Part shown: positions 1-8,619 of the stretch, piece by piece | How the letters are laid out: every line of letters begins with the position of its first letter | How positions within the stretch are numbered: position 1 is the first letter of the stretch | NCBI RefSeq assembly: GCF_000759025.1 | Contig: NZ_JPOS01000084.1 | Location: 1 to 64,000, forward strand | Length of the DNA: 64,000 bases | Direction of reading: 5' to 3' | Source: Phaeodactylibacter xiamenensis | GTDB taxonomy: Bacteria > Bacteroidota > Bacteroidia > Chitinophagales > Saprospiraceae | Notes under the pieces: model-generated | The model's input: the letters and a program-made list of their open reading frames with translations, nothing else | The model's database searches: none | Told to the model about the DNA's origin: nothing | Program-made: the position numbers and the translations under genes

Positions 1-365
1 GTTGTTTCCTGGGCTAAGGTGATGGTTTTCGGCGCTCCCGAACGAGGCGAGTCTTTTAACGTACTGATTAAACGTTTGCGTAAATCCAAGGGGCTCACTT
101 CTTGATTCTCCAAATACGATTCATAGGATACCAAATTATCATAGTCTGCCTCCCAGCGCCTGCGCCAGGATTTTACCGTATTCAGTGAAATATCCAGTTC
201 CCTTTTGATGTGGGAATTGCTTTGTCCTTGATTGGCCATTAGCAATAGCTTGATGCGCTTGGCTAGTTGCTGGCTTGTCGTATGCCGGCGCCCTATATCC
301 TGCAATATCTCCTTTTGTAGTAGAGTCATCGGGATTGGGGCAGCCGGTGCTTGGCCTCTTCCCAT
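1..365 (-). CDS. IS630-type transposase, N-terminal helix-turn-helix part (runs off the window edge)
   Basis: Reading leftward from an ATG at 365 gives an open frame of 121 codons that is still open at base 1, so only the N-terminal part is present. The protein starts MGRGQAPAAP and contains a basic helix-turn-helix with the run LDISLNTVKSWRRRW, followed by a second basic region (LRKRLISTLKDSPRSGAPK). This matches the N-terminal DNA-binding half of IS630/Tc1-type transposases as I know them; the DDE catalytic half would lie outside the window. It abuts the truncated end of the exported-protein gene at 412-1353, which fits an insertion there. The family call rests on the HTH and the 'SGAPK' linker style only, so an orphan HTH protein is the alternative. 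Confidence 0.6.
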   Translation of the reverse strand, partial: MGRGQAPAAPIPMTLLQKEILQDIGRRHTTSQQLAKRIKLLLMANQGQSNSHIKRELDISLNTVKSWRRRWEADYDNLVSYESYLENQEVSPLDLRKRLISTLKDSPRSGAPKTITLAQET

Positions 366-411
366 GGTATTTTCTGTCAAAGAACGTTTAAAATTATCAA
401 TTATTTATGTC

Positions 412-1353
412 TTAAGCCACTAGACTTGAAGAAGCACTTGCTCCATCTATCCCATAAAAACGAGCATTTGACAATTCCCCAGCACATCGGTCAAAATCTA
501 AAAGTATGATGCCGTGCATATTGTCGAAGACTGCAAATTTAGTTCCATCCGGAGAAAATCCAGCGTGCCGGTAGTCATGGAATAATGGCAAATCAAACAA
601 ATTATAATAACTTGCTGGTAAGGTATCTACACTAGTCAGATGTATACCAAGGCTATCTATCAAATAAGTGTAGTAAATAGAGTCTGCGAAAGTACCATGC
701 ACAAGCCACCATCCCGAATTGTCAGCCGTTTTGGTCAGCCCAAGCGGAGAGCTGTATCCATCAAATAGCTTGTTATTCTTGGATAAAACTTCTCCTAATC
801 CGTTATCCCCTTGCATATCAATATGGGTGTATGAGACACCATCCATAGGAAGGAAAACAGTGTCAAGCCTTGGTTCGATGGGCTGATGAAGGTATAAATA
901 TTCGTTTTGCCGCCCAGGATAAGGAATGGACAAACCTGATAGTGAAGATATATAAGGGTTGGGATAGCATATTTCCCACCAGGTGTTGTAGTTGATAGTA
1001 TCCCCGTTGAGCATAATCTCATTCTCTCTATTGTAAATATGAAGACCATTGCTGTAGTACAACACTTCTGTGCCGGTACTATCTGCCATTACATGACCAT
1101 ATAATTGCATATTTACGGGTCTGTATTTTGGTGAAGCCGTTGGAGGATTAGTGATAAAACTAATTTCTCCTCCATGAAATGTCGGAAATTCCCAATCGTT
1201 ATTATATCCATAGTACCAGATATAATCATGATTCTGCGATTCCCCAACTCGTGGCAATATTAAAGAAAAGAGAAAAACCCATAGGACTAGCTGTGCATAA
1301 TCAGTCCTATGGGTAAAAGCTCTTTTATCGTTGCAAGAGCAATTTTTCAACAT
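412..1353 (-). CDS. Exported WD40/propeller-like protein, probably C-terminally truncated
   Basis: A 313-residue protein with a hydrophobic export signal at about residues 20-40 (LVLWVFLFSLILP) and a body rich in Trp, Tyr and short beta-strand patterns. It includes a propeller-like FSPDGTKFAVFDN segment near the end. Long Saprospiria proteins of this style normally continue through further blades to a T9SS C-terminal sorting domain; here the frame stops about 50 bases from the transposase at 1-365, just after an apparently normal blade sequence. I infer the 3' end was lost to an insertion near the TA at 420-421. The start at 1353 overlaps the end of the upstream gene by 29 bases. I saw no good in-frame start nearer the signal peptide, so the first 20 residues are uncertain. 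Function unknown. Confidence 0.55.
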   Translation of the reverse strand: MLKNCSCNDKRAFTHRTDYAQLVLWVFLFSLILPRVGESQNHDYIWYYGYNNDWEFPTFHGGEISFITNPPTASPKYRPVNMQLYGHVMADSTGTEVLYYSNGLHIYNRENEIMLNGDTINYNTWWEICYPNPYISSLSGLSIPYPGRQNEYLYLHQPIEPRLDTVFLPMDGVSYTHIDMQGDNGLGEVLSKNNKLFDGYSSPLGLTKTADNSGWWLVHGTFADSIYYTYLIDSLGIHLTSVDTLPASYYNLFDLPLFHDYRHAGFSPDGTKFAVFDNMHGIILLDFDRCAGELSNARFYGIDGASASSSLVA

Positions 1354-4103
1354 AACGTTCCCCGTTTTTCAGTTGTACTTCAATCAAGTACATCCCATCG
1401 TTTTGTGTACTTAGGTCTAATCTTAAACTTTGATCCCCTTCTGCAAGCATTTGACTTTCGATAATTTGCCCAATTAGATTATACACCCTCAATGAGGCTG
1501 ATTGCTTAACAGAAACATCAACAGTAGCAAATCCTTTTGAAGGGGAGGGATATACTGATAACTGCTTTTGATTCACTCCCTCAGCTACCGATGGGACGTT
1601 AGCCTTTTTTAAAGCGGATTGTCCAGAGCAAGCCTCAATTGCATTATATTCGAATAAAGTGTTTGCGATAGCATTCGCCAAATAAACAGCTTCACCATAT
1701 TCTGTAACACAAAGTCCCGCAGTGCTCGCTATAATTTCCTGATCTGATTGCGGGTAATCATTAAATGGCACATATAAATTGTCATAATAAATTGTCAAAA
1801 CTTGCTTTAATAGATCATCAGCAGGTTCTTCAGGCACCCAATTCTCCAAATCACTTTGAATAGCTTCTATTTCAGATAACAATGCATTTCGGTATACTTG
1901 CTCTGCTTCGATAAGTAAGTCCTGCTTTTGTTGAGCATCTGCAATACGTAAAGCTTTATTGTTATTATTCGAACCATTATCACATTGAGCAATTTCAACT
2001 AAAGCATCCGATAACTCGTCTCTTATCGTACTGAAGTTTGCAAGTTCAACGAGGTCTTCCAGGTGCTTTTGTTTATTATAAACTGCATATCTACTTTGAA
2101 AAGAAGTCGTGTTGACACTATTATACCAGCTTTGGTTAGTTGCATCTAGCCATTCGGGGTAATCCGTCAACTTACGATATAAGTTAAAAGTTGCATCTCT
2201 ATATTTCCCTTCCGAATTTATGGGGAACATGACACCTTCACCAATGATACCTTCTTTATCAAAAGCTGTCATTCGTTCTATCGGCTCTTCATTTGACTCT
2301 GAACAGGCCTGGGGTAGAGAGCCATTCGGATCAAGATGAAACCAATCAGTACTGGTACCATTGCTAGATTGAGTCGGAATGATTGGGGAGGGCCATAGAT
2401 TACCCGTATTTGAGCCTACAGTAAATTGGTTAGCTATTTTAAAAAAGAATGGGATGTTTGGAACAAAAACTGACTCTAATGAAGCTTCTGCAGTACTGCC
2501 TCCGTTCCATACATTCTCATGATAAGGTTGTTGCCCTACTAGCCCAACTCCATCTACACTGTAAACACTCAACCCACGTATATGGTTATTCATGGTATTT
2601 CTTAGAATGGTTGCACCATCACAATTTTCAAAGAAAGAAAGACCTGCACCTCCATTTTGAGTGTAATTACAGGATAAGAAACAAGATTGACAGTTATTCA
2701 GGAAAATCCCTCCGTCACCTTGGCCATTGCCTAAAGTAGAAGTTACGTGATTATCCAAAATAACTATCCGATCTGTATTTATAGAATAAATAACATCCGT
2801 ACCTAGAGATCTAAAAATATTATCTTTAATGATCCCTCCAGACAGTAATGATAATTCTAAACAAGCATCTATATCTGTAGTAAAATCATTGCCTTCAATT
2901 GTAAGCGCCGTCCTTCCTGCATGCCACAATGGCGTATTTAATTGTACGCCTAAACCAAAGGCCTTATTTGTAGTTCTATTGCGATGTATTTGGATTGAAC
3001 CAAGGCTATTTCCGTTAATAACAGCTAAATACCCAATTCCTAAATCCAACGTAGGATTATAAATTCCATTATTAGTAAATTCATTATCCAACATGTGAAA
3101 ATATCCACCATCTGGAACCCAAGCACGTATTGTCTCTTTAACAGATTGAAAAGATGAATTTTGTACCCTTAAATTGACTCCTGCACCAATCCCAGTCAGT
3201 TGGTCAAACGGGCAACGAGTACATATGGCATGTGAATCACTTATAAAATTGGCTAAAAGACCATTGACTTCTAAACCATCAATTACTAAATGATTATTAG
3301 TTCCCGGGGCACCGTAAGTAAATATTCCTGCATAGTACCTCTCTATGTAGTTATTTTCTGCGATAGATACAGCTCTACAGTCATTGATTGTTATGGCTGT
3401 TAATTCATCCGAAGTAAATGGAGGGAAAAATGGTGGTGCAGTTATAAAGCTATTATCCTGACCAATACTTATTGGGGCATCAATGTATTCTAAATGTAAA
3501 GGTCTTCTGATGTCAGTAAATGAATTGCCGGTAAAGGTTAGTTGATTGCTAGGACTTTCGACTTGGTTAGGAAGCCCCGAAATTCTAAAACCAAATTTCG
3601 AAAAATCTGTGAAACTTGAATTGGTTATCTGAAGCGATGTGCTTTCAGTTGCTATTACCCCATTAATACTACCTGACACATTTGAGTTTTTAATGATCAA
3701 TCCAGCGGAAGGTTCATCAACTCTGATTTCACGCCAACTACCGCCACAAGGAAGAACTGTAGATTGCGTAATTGTAAGGGTTGGAGCAATGTTGTTTAAT
3801 ATACTGCCGTCGTTAATGTAAACAATTACGTTATGGTTTAAAATGATATTTGATCCTGCCTCAAATGCATAGTCAACATCAATAAGAAGGTCATCGTTCA
3901 CCAAAACATTAAGTTGCCCCCCCCGCAGGTAGAGGACCGTTAGGGCTAATAAAATCACTAAGTGTTGCAGTCGTAGAACCCATAGGCGCATTTATTGTAA
4001 TATAGGTGTTAGGATCACCTACCAAGCATGGATTACTAGCAAAACACATAGTACCAAATAGTAGATTTGAAAAAAGGATTAGAGAATACTTAAAAGTTTT
4101 CAT
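1325..4103 (-). CDS. Secreted parallel beta-helix protein with T9SS sorting domain, frame broken at a G8 tract
   Basis: The gene begins at the ATG at 4103 with a signal peptide (MKTFKYSLILFSNLLFG...CFAS). It reads to about 3917, where a run of eight G (coding strand) shifts the frame; that frame stops at 3909. The rest, 1325 to about 3925, is one long frame. With seven or ten G the join would read ...GPLPAGGQLNVLVND..., which is smooth. The body (about 550 residues) has repeated short Asn/Ile-rich strands such as 'ITNSSFTDF', 'IKNSNVSGS' and 'ILDNHVTST', typical of right-handed beta-helices. The last 80 residues are a type A T9SS sorting domain (SVYPSPSKGFATVDVS ... LRVYNLIGQII ... VEKLLLQR). 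It is markedly more AT-rich than genes after 4340. It is a likely cell-surface or secreted protein; substrate unknown. The shift may be a sequencing error, a phase-variable tract or decay. Confidence 0.7.
3917..3924 (-). repeat. Homopolymer G8 tract inside coding sequence
   Basis: Eight consecutive C on the + strand (G on the coding strand) sit about 60 codons into the beta-helix gene, exactly where its two reading frames meet. Loss of one G (or gain of two) joins the signal peptide to the main body. Homopolymers like this are prone both to slipped-strand change and to sequencing miscounts. Confidence 0.85.
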
Positions 4104-4300
4104 ATGATAAGAATTGTTGGTTACGAAGGAGAGAGTCTATTAACACAGAGAGAAATCAGAGGACCACTGTTTCATGTTAATTTTGCTCACATAAATATAC
4201 TTTTTTATTGTGAACTATGCAATAGAGTTTAGAAAACTTGAAAAATTAAGTGTCAGTTCTTATTGATCAATCTAAAGCTTAATTCTTGTTTCCTCCTAAA

Positions 4301-4333
4301 TCTGCCGCCAACAACCAGTACGCCGGCGGCAGA
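4301..4333 (-). terminator. Hairpin after the sodium:solute symporter gene
   Basis: A perfect 9-bp inverted repeat (TCTGCCGCC / GGCGGCAGA) lies directly after the symporter stop on the minus strand. The following bases (TTTAGGAGG) give only a short T run, so this is a terminator-like hairpin rather than a textbook one. It separates the symporter from the upstream end of the beta-helix gene. Confidence 0.4.
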
Positions 4334-4340
4334 TCACCCA

Positions 4341-6101
4341 CTACCAAAAATACCCCACCACCACCGCCGTAATCAACAGCAGGATAATTGCCAGGTAACG
4401 ATAGTTTTGGTACCAGGGCAGGCTGCGCAGTTCCTCGGTTTCTTCCCGGAACAATCGGCGGTTCCAGGTCAGGCTGTTGACCTGCTCTTCAGTTGGAGCG
4501 GGAGAAGAAAGGCTCACCAGAGCATGCACGATCAGGCAAAGGATCCACATGATGAAAGCCATGGTCAGGAAGTGGATATCGGTAAGGGCGGCAATCCAGC
4601 CAGCCGGGGCTTCACCTTCGGGCAGCCCGCCTACGTAGACCTTTAGTATGAGCATAATCACCGCGAAGACAAAGCCAAACAACAGGCTCACAATTGACCC
4701 TCTGGCACTGGCTCTTTTCCAAAACAGGCCAAGTACGAAGGTGGCTACTGCCGGAGGCGCTGTATAACTGATCACCAGCTGCAGGTACTGCCAGAGCGAG
4801 TCGGACACCTTCTCAATAAAGGGTACCCAGGCAGCGGCCAGCACCACCAGGATGATCGTTGCAATCTGCCCGGCACGAACCAACTGCTTACTGGTCATAT
4901 CGGGCTTGATGTTGCGCACGAAGTCCATGGTGATTAGCGTGGAGGCGGAGTTGAAAGTCGCAGATACGGAAGACATCATCGCGGCCAGCAAACCAGCGAC
5001 GACCAGCCCGAGGATACCGGAAGGCAGCAGTTGCATCAGCAATACCGGATAAGTCAGGTTGGCACACTCAGAAAGGTCCTGACAAGGGGTGCCATCTGCG
5101 GTAATGTAATTCAAACCGGAAATATCGAGTTCGTTGTAGACCAGCAGGGCCAGCACACCCGGTACCACCATGATAAAGATGACCGGCAGTTTGAGCAATC
5201 CGGCAAAGAGGGCACCCCAGCGGCCGTGGTTAAGGTCGCGGGCACCCAGCACCCGCTGTACCATGAACTGGTTGTTGGCCCAGAAGTAAAACCCGAGCAG
5301 CGGCACACCGGTAAGCAAACCGTACCAGGGCATAAACTCATCATTGCCCGGCCGGACCAGGCTGAAGGCTTCCTCAGCAGTACTGGGCGCAAAATGCCCG
5401 GCAGCCCGGGCGGCTTCCACGCTGGCTACGCTGCCTGATTGCAGGCGCTCCGTGAGGGCAACCATCATATCGCCCCATCCGCCACCGAATTCCTGAAAGG
5501 CAAAGTAGGTCAGCAAACAAGAGCCGATGACCAGAAGAATCGCCTGAATAACTTCGGTCTGGATTACGGAATTAAGCCCACCGGGTATCGTGTAGGCCGC
5601 TGCGGCAATGGCCAGCATGAGAATAATCTGCCAGGACGGCAATGCCGGAAACAACAGCTTCAGCACAATACTGCCGACGTAAAGGCCAGCCGCTGTATCC
5701 ACCATGACATTACCGACGATGGTGATGAAGGAGAAATAGTACCGTGATTTCCGGTCGTACCGCTTTTCCAGAAACTCGGGCATGGTGTATACACCCGATT
5801 TCAGGTAAAACGGCAGGAAGAAGATGGCAAAGAAAATCAGAACCACCACTGCAAACCACTCGTAGTTGTAGACGTGGATATTGGTTTTGTAGGCATCTCC
5901 CGCCAGGCCAATGAGGGTGGAACTGGAAATATTGGCAGAAAACAGGGCAATCCCCACAATCGGCCAGGTCATGCCTCTGCCGGCCAGGAAGTAATCTTCA
6001 GAACTATCGCGTTTACCATGGTAGATACCGTACCCGATAATCAGTACGGCATAGGCCAACATAATACCGATGTCGAGCCCACTGAGCTGAAACTGGTCCA
6101 T
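4341..6101 (-). CDS. Sodium:solute symporter (SSS family, SGLT-like)
   Basis: A 586-residue polytopic membrane protein with about 14 hydrophobic segments. It has the SSS-family N-terminal pattern LAGRGMTWPIVGIALFSANI (residues about 40-59), in which 'FSANISSSTLIG' is the sodium- and substrate-site helix, then PGGLNSVIQTEVIQ around 175 (the family signature region) and a late SSVSATFNSASTL stretch typical of TM8-like sodium sites. SSS proteins move sugars, myo-inositol, sialic acid or amino acids together with Na+. The SGLT-like features favour a sugar or polyol, but the substrate cannot be read from sequence. It is a single-gene unit: a hairpin follows it and a candidate promoter (6160-6188) and a structured RNA precede it. 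Confidence 0.9.
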   Translation of the reverse strand: MDQFQLSGLDIGIMLAYAVLIIGYGIYHGKRDSSEDYFLAGRGMTWPIVGIALFSANISSSTLIGLAGDAYKTNIHVYNYEWFAVVVLIFFAIFFLPFYLKSGVYTMPEFLEKRYDRKSRYYFSFITIVGNVMVDTAAGLYVGSIVLKLLFPALPSWQIILMLAIAAAAYTIPGGLNSVIQTEVIQAILLVIGSCLLTYFAFQEFGGGWGDMMVALTERLQSGSVASVEAARAAGHFAPSTAEEAFSLVRPGNDEFMPWYGLLTGVPLLGFYFWANNQFMVQRVLGARDLNHGRWGALFAGLLKLPVIFIMVVPGVLALLVYNELDISGLNYITADGTPCQDLSECANLTYPVLLMQLLPSGILGLVVAGLLAAMMSSVSATFNSASTLITMDFVRNIKPDMTSKQLVRAGQIATIILVVLAAAWVPFIEKVSDSLWQYLQLVISYTAPPAVATFVLGLFWKRASARGSIVSLLFGFVFAVIMLILKVYVGGLPEGEAPAGWIAALTDIHFLTMAFIMWILCLIVHALVSLSSPAPTEEQVNSLTWNRRLFREETEELRSLPWYQNYRYLAIILLLITAVVVGYFW

Positions 6102-6159
6102 AATTTAGTTTGGTTAGTTTAACGTTTGTTTTGGTAAAATTTGGTCACAGAGGCATGGG

Positions 6160-6188
6160 CTAAAATAGAGCTTTTTTGGTTTCTGCAA
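6160..6188 (-). promoter_or_regulatory. Candidate promoter of the symporter gene
   Basis: On the minus strand a TTG (6186-6188) is followed after 18 bases by TATTTTAG (6160-6167). This is close to the Bacteroidota pattern TTTG-N19-TAnnTTTG, with a final AG instead of TG. It lies about 60 bases before the symporter ATG and downstream of the RNA terminator at 6247-6274, so the symporter could be transcribed independently of that RNA. Confidence 0.35.
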
Positions 6189-6240
6189 GGAATTTACGAT
6201 GCCTTTTGGCAAATCCACGGCAGGAACCCTGCCCACCGGG

Positions 6241-6373
6241 CAAAAAAAGAGCGGCGTCATAAAGACCCGCTCTTGTAAGAAATCACCCGACTGTTATTAA
6301 GAAGAAGTTGCCTTCTTCGAAATATACATTCTTATATATTTTCAGAGGTTGGCACCTCGATTGTGCGTTTATT
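6241..6373 (-). ncRNA. Candidate structured RNA with intrinsic terminator, upstream of the symporter
   Basis: Four hairpins follow one another on the minus strand. They are a 5-bp stem GAGGT/ACCTC with loop GCCA (6345-6358), an AT-rich stem of about 7 bp (6320-6341), a perfect 7-bp stem GAAGAAG/CTTCTTC closed by a GCAA tetraloop of the GNRA class (6301-6318), and a terminator of 8 bp (AAGAGCGG/CCGCTCTT, 6247-6274) followed by seven T. A TAACTTTG -7 box lies just upstream (6380-6387), predicting a transcript of about 130 nt. No coding frame fits. It could be a free small RNA or a leader that attenuates the symporter, whose ATG is 140 bases past the terminator. I recognise no known RNA family. 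Confidence 0.45.
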
Positions 6374-6379
6374 GCAAAG

Positions 6380-6387
6380 CAAAGTTA
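6380..6387 (-). promoter_or_regulatory. -7 box for the candidate structured RNA
   Basis: TAACTTTG on the minus strand matches the Bacteroidota -7 consensus TAnnTTTG exactly. The nearest upstream TTG is about 24 bases away, longer than the usual 17-23, so the -33 element is weak. The predicted start, about 6373, is just before the first hairpin. Confidence 0.4.
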
Positions 6388-6771
6388 ACGAAAACAAGTT
6401 AAATGTTAAAGCAATCTTAACAGATTCGCCAATTTCCTTTAGTTTTTACACTAATATGAAAATAGAGAATATTCGCTGTTGCTTACCTTTAAATACAGAT
6501 AATGCCCCGGTTTTGTTCCCATTAGACCAAATTTGGATACTAACCCGGATGAATATAGCCTGCCATATCAAGCCGGTTGTCTTTGCCTACCTTATAATAC
6601 ATGCTCCAATATTTGTTTCAGCTGAAAGAGGCGGTAAGGCTACGATACTGAAAAAGACTCCCTGTTGATCAACGAGGCAACAGCCATACATTGTTAAATT
6701 CTTCCGGATTTCTTTTTTTGCCTATTGAAATATGGCGAATCGAATTATCCGTCAGAAGCAACTTGGCTTCC

Positions 6772-6802
6772 TTTGCAAATTCACGAAATATAAATACTTT
6801 TG
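6772..6802 (+). promoter_or_regulatory. Promoter of the halopyrrole-type operon
   Basis: TTTG at 6772-6775 and TACTTTTG at 6795-6802 are separated by exactly 19 bases, a full match to the Bacteroidota housekeeping promoter pattern TTTG-N19-TAnnTTTG. The predicted start of transcription, near 6808, leaves a leader of about 65 bases before the carrier-protein ATG at 6873. Confidence 0.65.
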
Positions 6803-6872
6803 TAAGTAAAGCGACATTTGTTTGGGTATTCAGACCTACACCGAAAGGAGCTAAAAACAAATCATAAACAAC

Positions 6873-7136
6873 ATGGCACATATTAAAGCCCAACTGCGGG
6901 ACTACCTCCTGAATGAATTAAACCTGCCTTTACAGCCTGAGGAATTACAAGACGACACCATGCTGGTTAGCGACCGTATCATGGATTCCATATCCTCCCT
7001 CATGCTGGTAGAGTACCTGGAGAAAACCTTCAACATCAGCTTTGAGCCACATGAGGTGACCGCGGAAAACCTTGACTCCCTAAACATTATCGAGGCATTC
7101 GTCAATCAGAAACAAGTTAGTGCAAAGGCTGCATAA
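6873..7136 (+). CDS. Acyl/peptidyl carrier protein (PltL-like)
   Basis: An 87-residue stand-alone carrier protein, the usual length for a free ACP/PCP. Ser39 in the motif IMDSISSLMLV is the expected 4'-phosphopantetheine attachment site. Predicted helices at the N-terminus, after Ser39 (LMLVEYLEKTF) and near the C-terminus (LDSLNIIEAFV) fit the four-helix fold. It is first in the operon and its 3' end overlaps the adenylation gene by 17 bases. With the next three genes it matches the PltL/RedO role: carrying L-proline while it is oxidised to pyrrole-2-carboxylate and then halogenated. The family is certain; the prolyl cargo is inferred from the neighbouring adenylation enzyme. Confidence 0.88.
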   Translation: MAHIKAQLRDYLLNELNLPLQPEELQDDTMLVSDRIMDSISSLMLVEYLEKTFNISFEPHEVTAENLDSLNIIEAFVNQKQVSAKAA

Positions 7137-8619
7137 AGACATTCTTCAGCAAGCTGCAAATAACCCTGGAGGTGTTGCGATTCAATTTCCATTTGAAAAA
7201 AGAAACCTCTCTTACGGGCAACTCTATGCTCAGGCACGCGGGATAACCCTTGCGCTTGAGAGACTTTCTCTGCCCAAGGGCAGTATTGTAGCCCTTTATC
7301 TGGACAAATCGCCGGAAGCGATCGCTGCCATCCTGGGTATTTTAATGGCAGAACTTGCCTACCTGCCACTGGATGTGGATGCACCCGATTCAAGGAATCA
7401 ATTCATCATTGAGCAAAGCCAGGCTCAGGTTATTTTGACCAGAGAAATGGCCGAAAATCCTTTCCCGGTACTGAGTAGTCCTTCTGGTACGGTCGAAGGC
7501 CTTGCTCTGTACCGGTCTGCTGCAGAGGCATCCGGCTTAAAATTACCTGAAGGGCTGGCTTATGTGCTTTACACCTCAGGCTCGACCGGCGTACCTAAAG
7601 GCGTGATGGTCACGCACACAGCAGCTCTTGCGTTTGTGGATTGGGCTCGTGATACTTTTGTACTACGGCCGGAGGATACGCTCACCTCCATTGCGCCCCT
7701 CCACTTTGACCTGTCCATCTTTGATATCTTTGGCGGACTGAGTGCGGGCTGTACACTTTTGCTCCTTACGCCATCAGAGTCCAAAAACCCCTTGCTCCTC
7801 AGCAGCTATATAGCAGAATATGGTGTGACTACGATTTATGCCACTCCTACCCTTCTCCAATTGATGCCCCGGTTCGGGAAAGCTGGCCGGTACGATCACA
7901 GCAAACTCCGTCAAGTACTTTTTGCGGGAGAGGTTTTTCCTATTCCTGCGCTTAGAGCCCTGCAGGAGATATGGCATACAGCCAAATTTTACAATCTCTA
8001 CGGCCCTACCGAAACCAACGTCTGCACCTGGCACCCGCTGCCGCCAACCGGTACAGACGACCGGCAAGCCCCCTATCCTATCGGACAGCCCTGCCCCTAT
8101 GATCAGTGCGCTATACTACAGGAGGATGGGAGCATTAGCAGTGAGCTTACTGGTAGTGGCGAGCTTTTGGTGAGTGGTGCTTCTGTAATGGCCGGATACC
8201 TTGGTATGCCGGAGCAGACTCGTCAGGCGATGGTAGAACACGAAGAACGGGTGTGGTACAAAACCGGAGACCTGGTGGAAGTAGATTCAAATGGTGACCT
8301 CCTGTACCGCGGGCGCCGGGGCAGAATGGTCAAACGACGGGGGTACCGCATAGAACTTGGCGAGATAGAAGCAGCCCTGCACCAGTATGAAGCTATCGCT
8401 CAGGCCGCCTGTCTGGCTCTGGAAAAAGAACAATCGGTAAGTGCGATATGGGTGTTTTATGTAGCTCCGGAAGGCCCGCTGCCCCATACCTTATTGACAG
8501 AGTTTCTGGCAGGCCGGATACCGGAATACATGCTGCCAGACCGGTTTGTACACTTGCCGGAAATCCCACAGACTTCCAGTCAAAAAACCGACTATCAGGC
8601 CCTAAAGCAACTGCTATAA
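7120..8619 (+). CDS. Stand-alone adenylation enzyme, predicted L-prolyl-AMP ligase (PltF-like)
   Basis: A 499-residue ANL-superfamily enzyme without condensation or carrier domains. The core motifs are YTSGSTGVPKG (151-161), FDLSIFD (196-202), YGPTETN (294-300), YKTGDLVEV (about 395) and a C-terminal lysine in SQKTDY (Lys489). Mapping the ten GrsA pocket positions gives D197, L198, F201, Y240, L267, A269, L293, V301, C302 and K489. The code I remember for PltF/RedM-type prolyl adenylation enzymes is DLLYLALVCK, so nine of ten agree and only the third differs (F for L). It should activate L-proline as prolyl-AMP and load the carrier at 6873. The start is a GTG at 7120 inside the carrier gene. 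It is followed by a TAATG overlap with the dehydrogenase, which implies translational coupling. Confidence 0.85.
   Translation: MQRLHKDILQQAANNPGGVAIQFPFEKRNLSYGQLYAQARGITLALERLSLPKGSIVALYLDKSPEAIAAILGILMAELAYLPLDVDAPDSRNQFIIEQSQAQVILTREMAENPFPVLSSPSGTVEGLALYRSAAEASGLKLPEGLAYVLYTSGSTGVPKGVMVTHTAALAFVDWARDTFVLRPEDTLTSIAPLHFDLSIFDIFGGLSAGCTLLLLTPSESKNPLLLSSYIAEYGVTTIYATPTLLQLMPRFGKAGRYDHSKLRQVLFAGEVFPIPALRALQEIWHTAKFYNLYGPTETNVCTWHPLPPTGTDDRQAPYPIGQPCPYDQCAILQEDGSISSELTGSGELLVSGASVMAGYLGMPEQTRQAMVEHEERVWYKTGDLVEVDSNGDLLYRGRRGRMVKRRGYRIELGEIEAALHQYEAIAQAACLALEKEQSVSAIWVFYVAPEGPLPHTLLTEFLAGRIPEYMLPDRFVHLPEIPQTSSQKTDYQALKQLL

Larger units (their letters stand above)
6102..6872. other. 771-bp divergent intergenic region
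   Basis: The stretch separates the leftward symporter gene from the rightward carrier-protein operon. From left to right it holds a candidate symporter promoter (6160-6188), a candidate structured RNA with its own terminator on the minus strand (6241-6373, -7 box at 6380-6387) and a consensus promoter for the operon (6772-6802). The stretch 6390-6770 is AT-rich; its open frames have no family resemblance and I do not believe they are genes. Confidence 0.6.

Noticed and set aside
6363-6668. Rightward open frame of 101 codons between the symporter and the carrier-protein gene
   Set aside because: Amino-acid composition and lack of any motif look like chance translation of AT-rich sequence, and it covers the -33/-7 region of the RNA candidate on the other strand.
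6669-6893. Leftward open frame of 74 codons starting inside the carrier-protein gene
   Set aside because: It would begin inside the carrier-protein gene and covers the operon promoter; no motif or signal.
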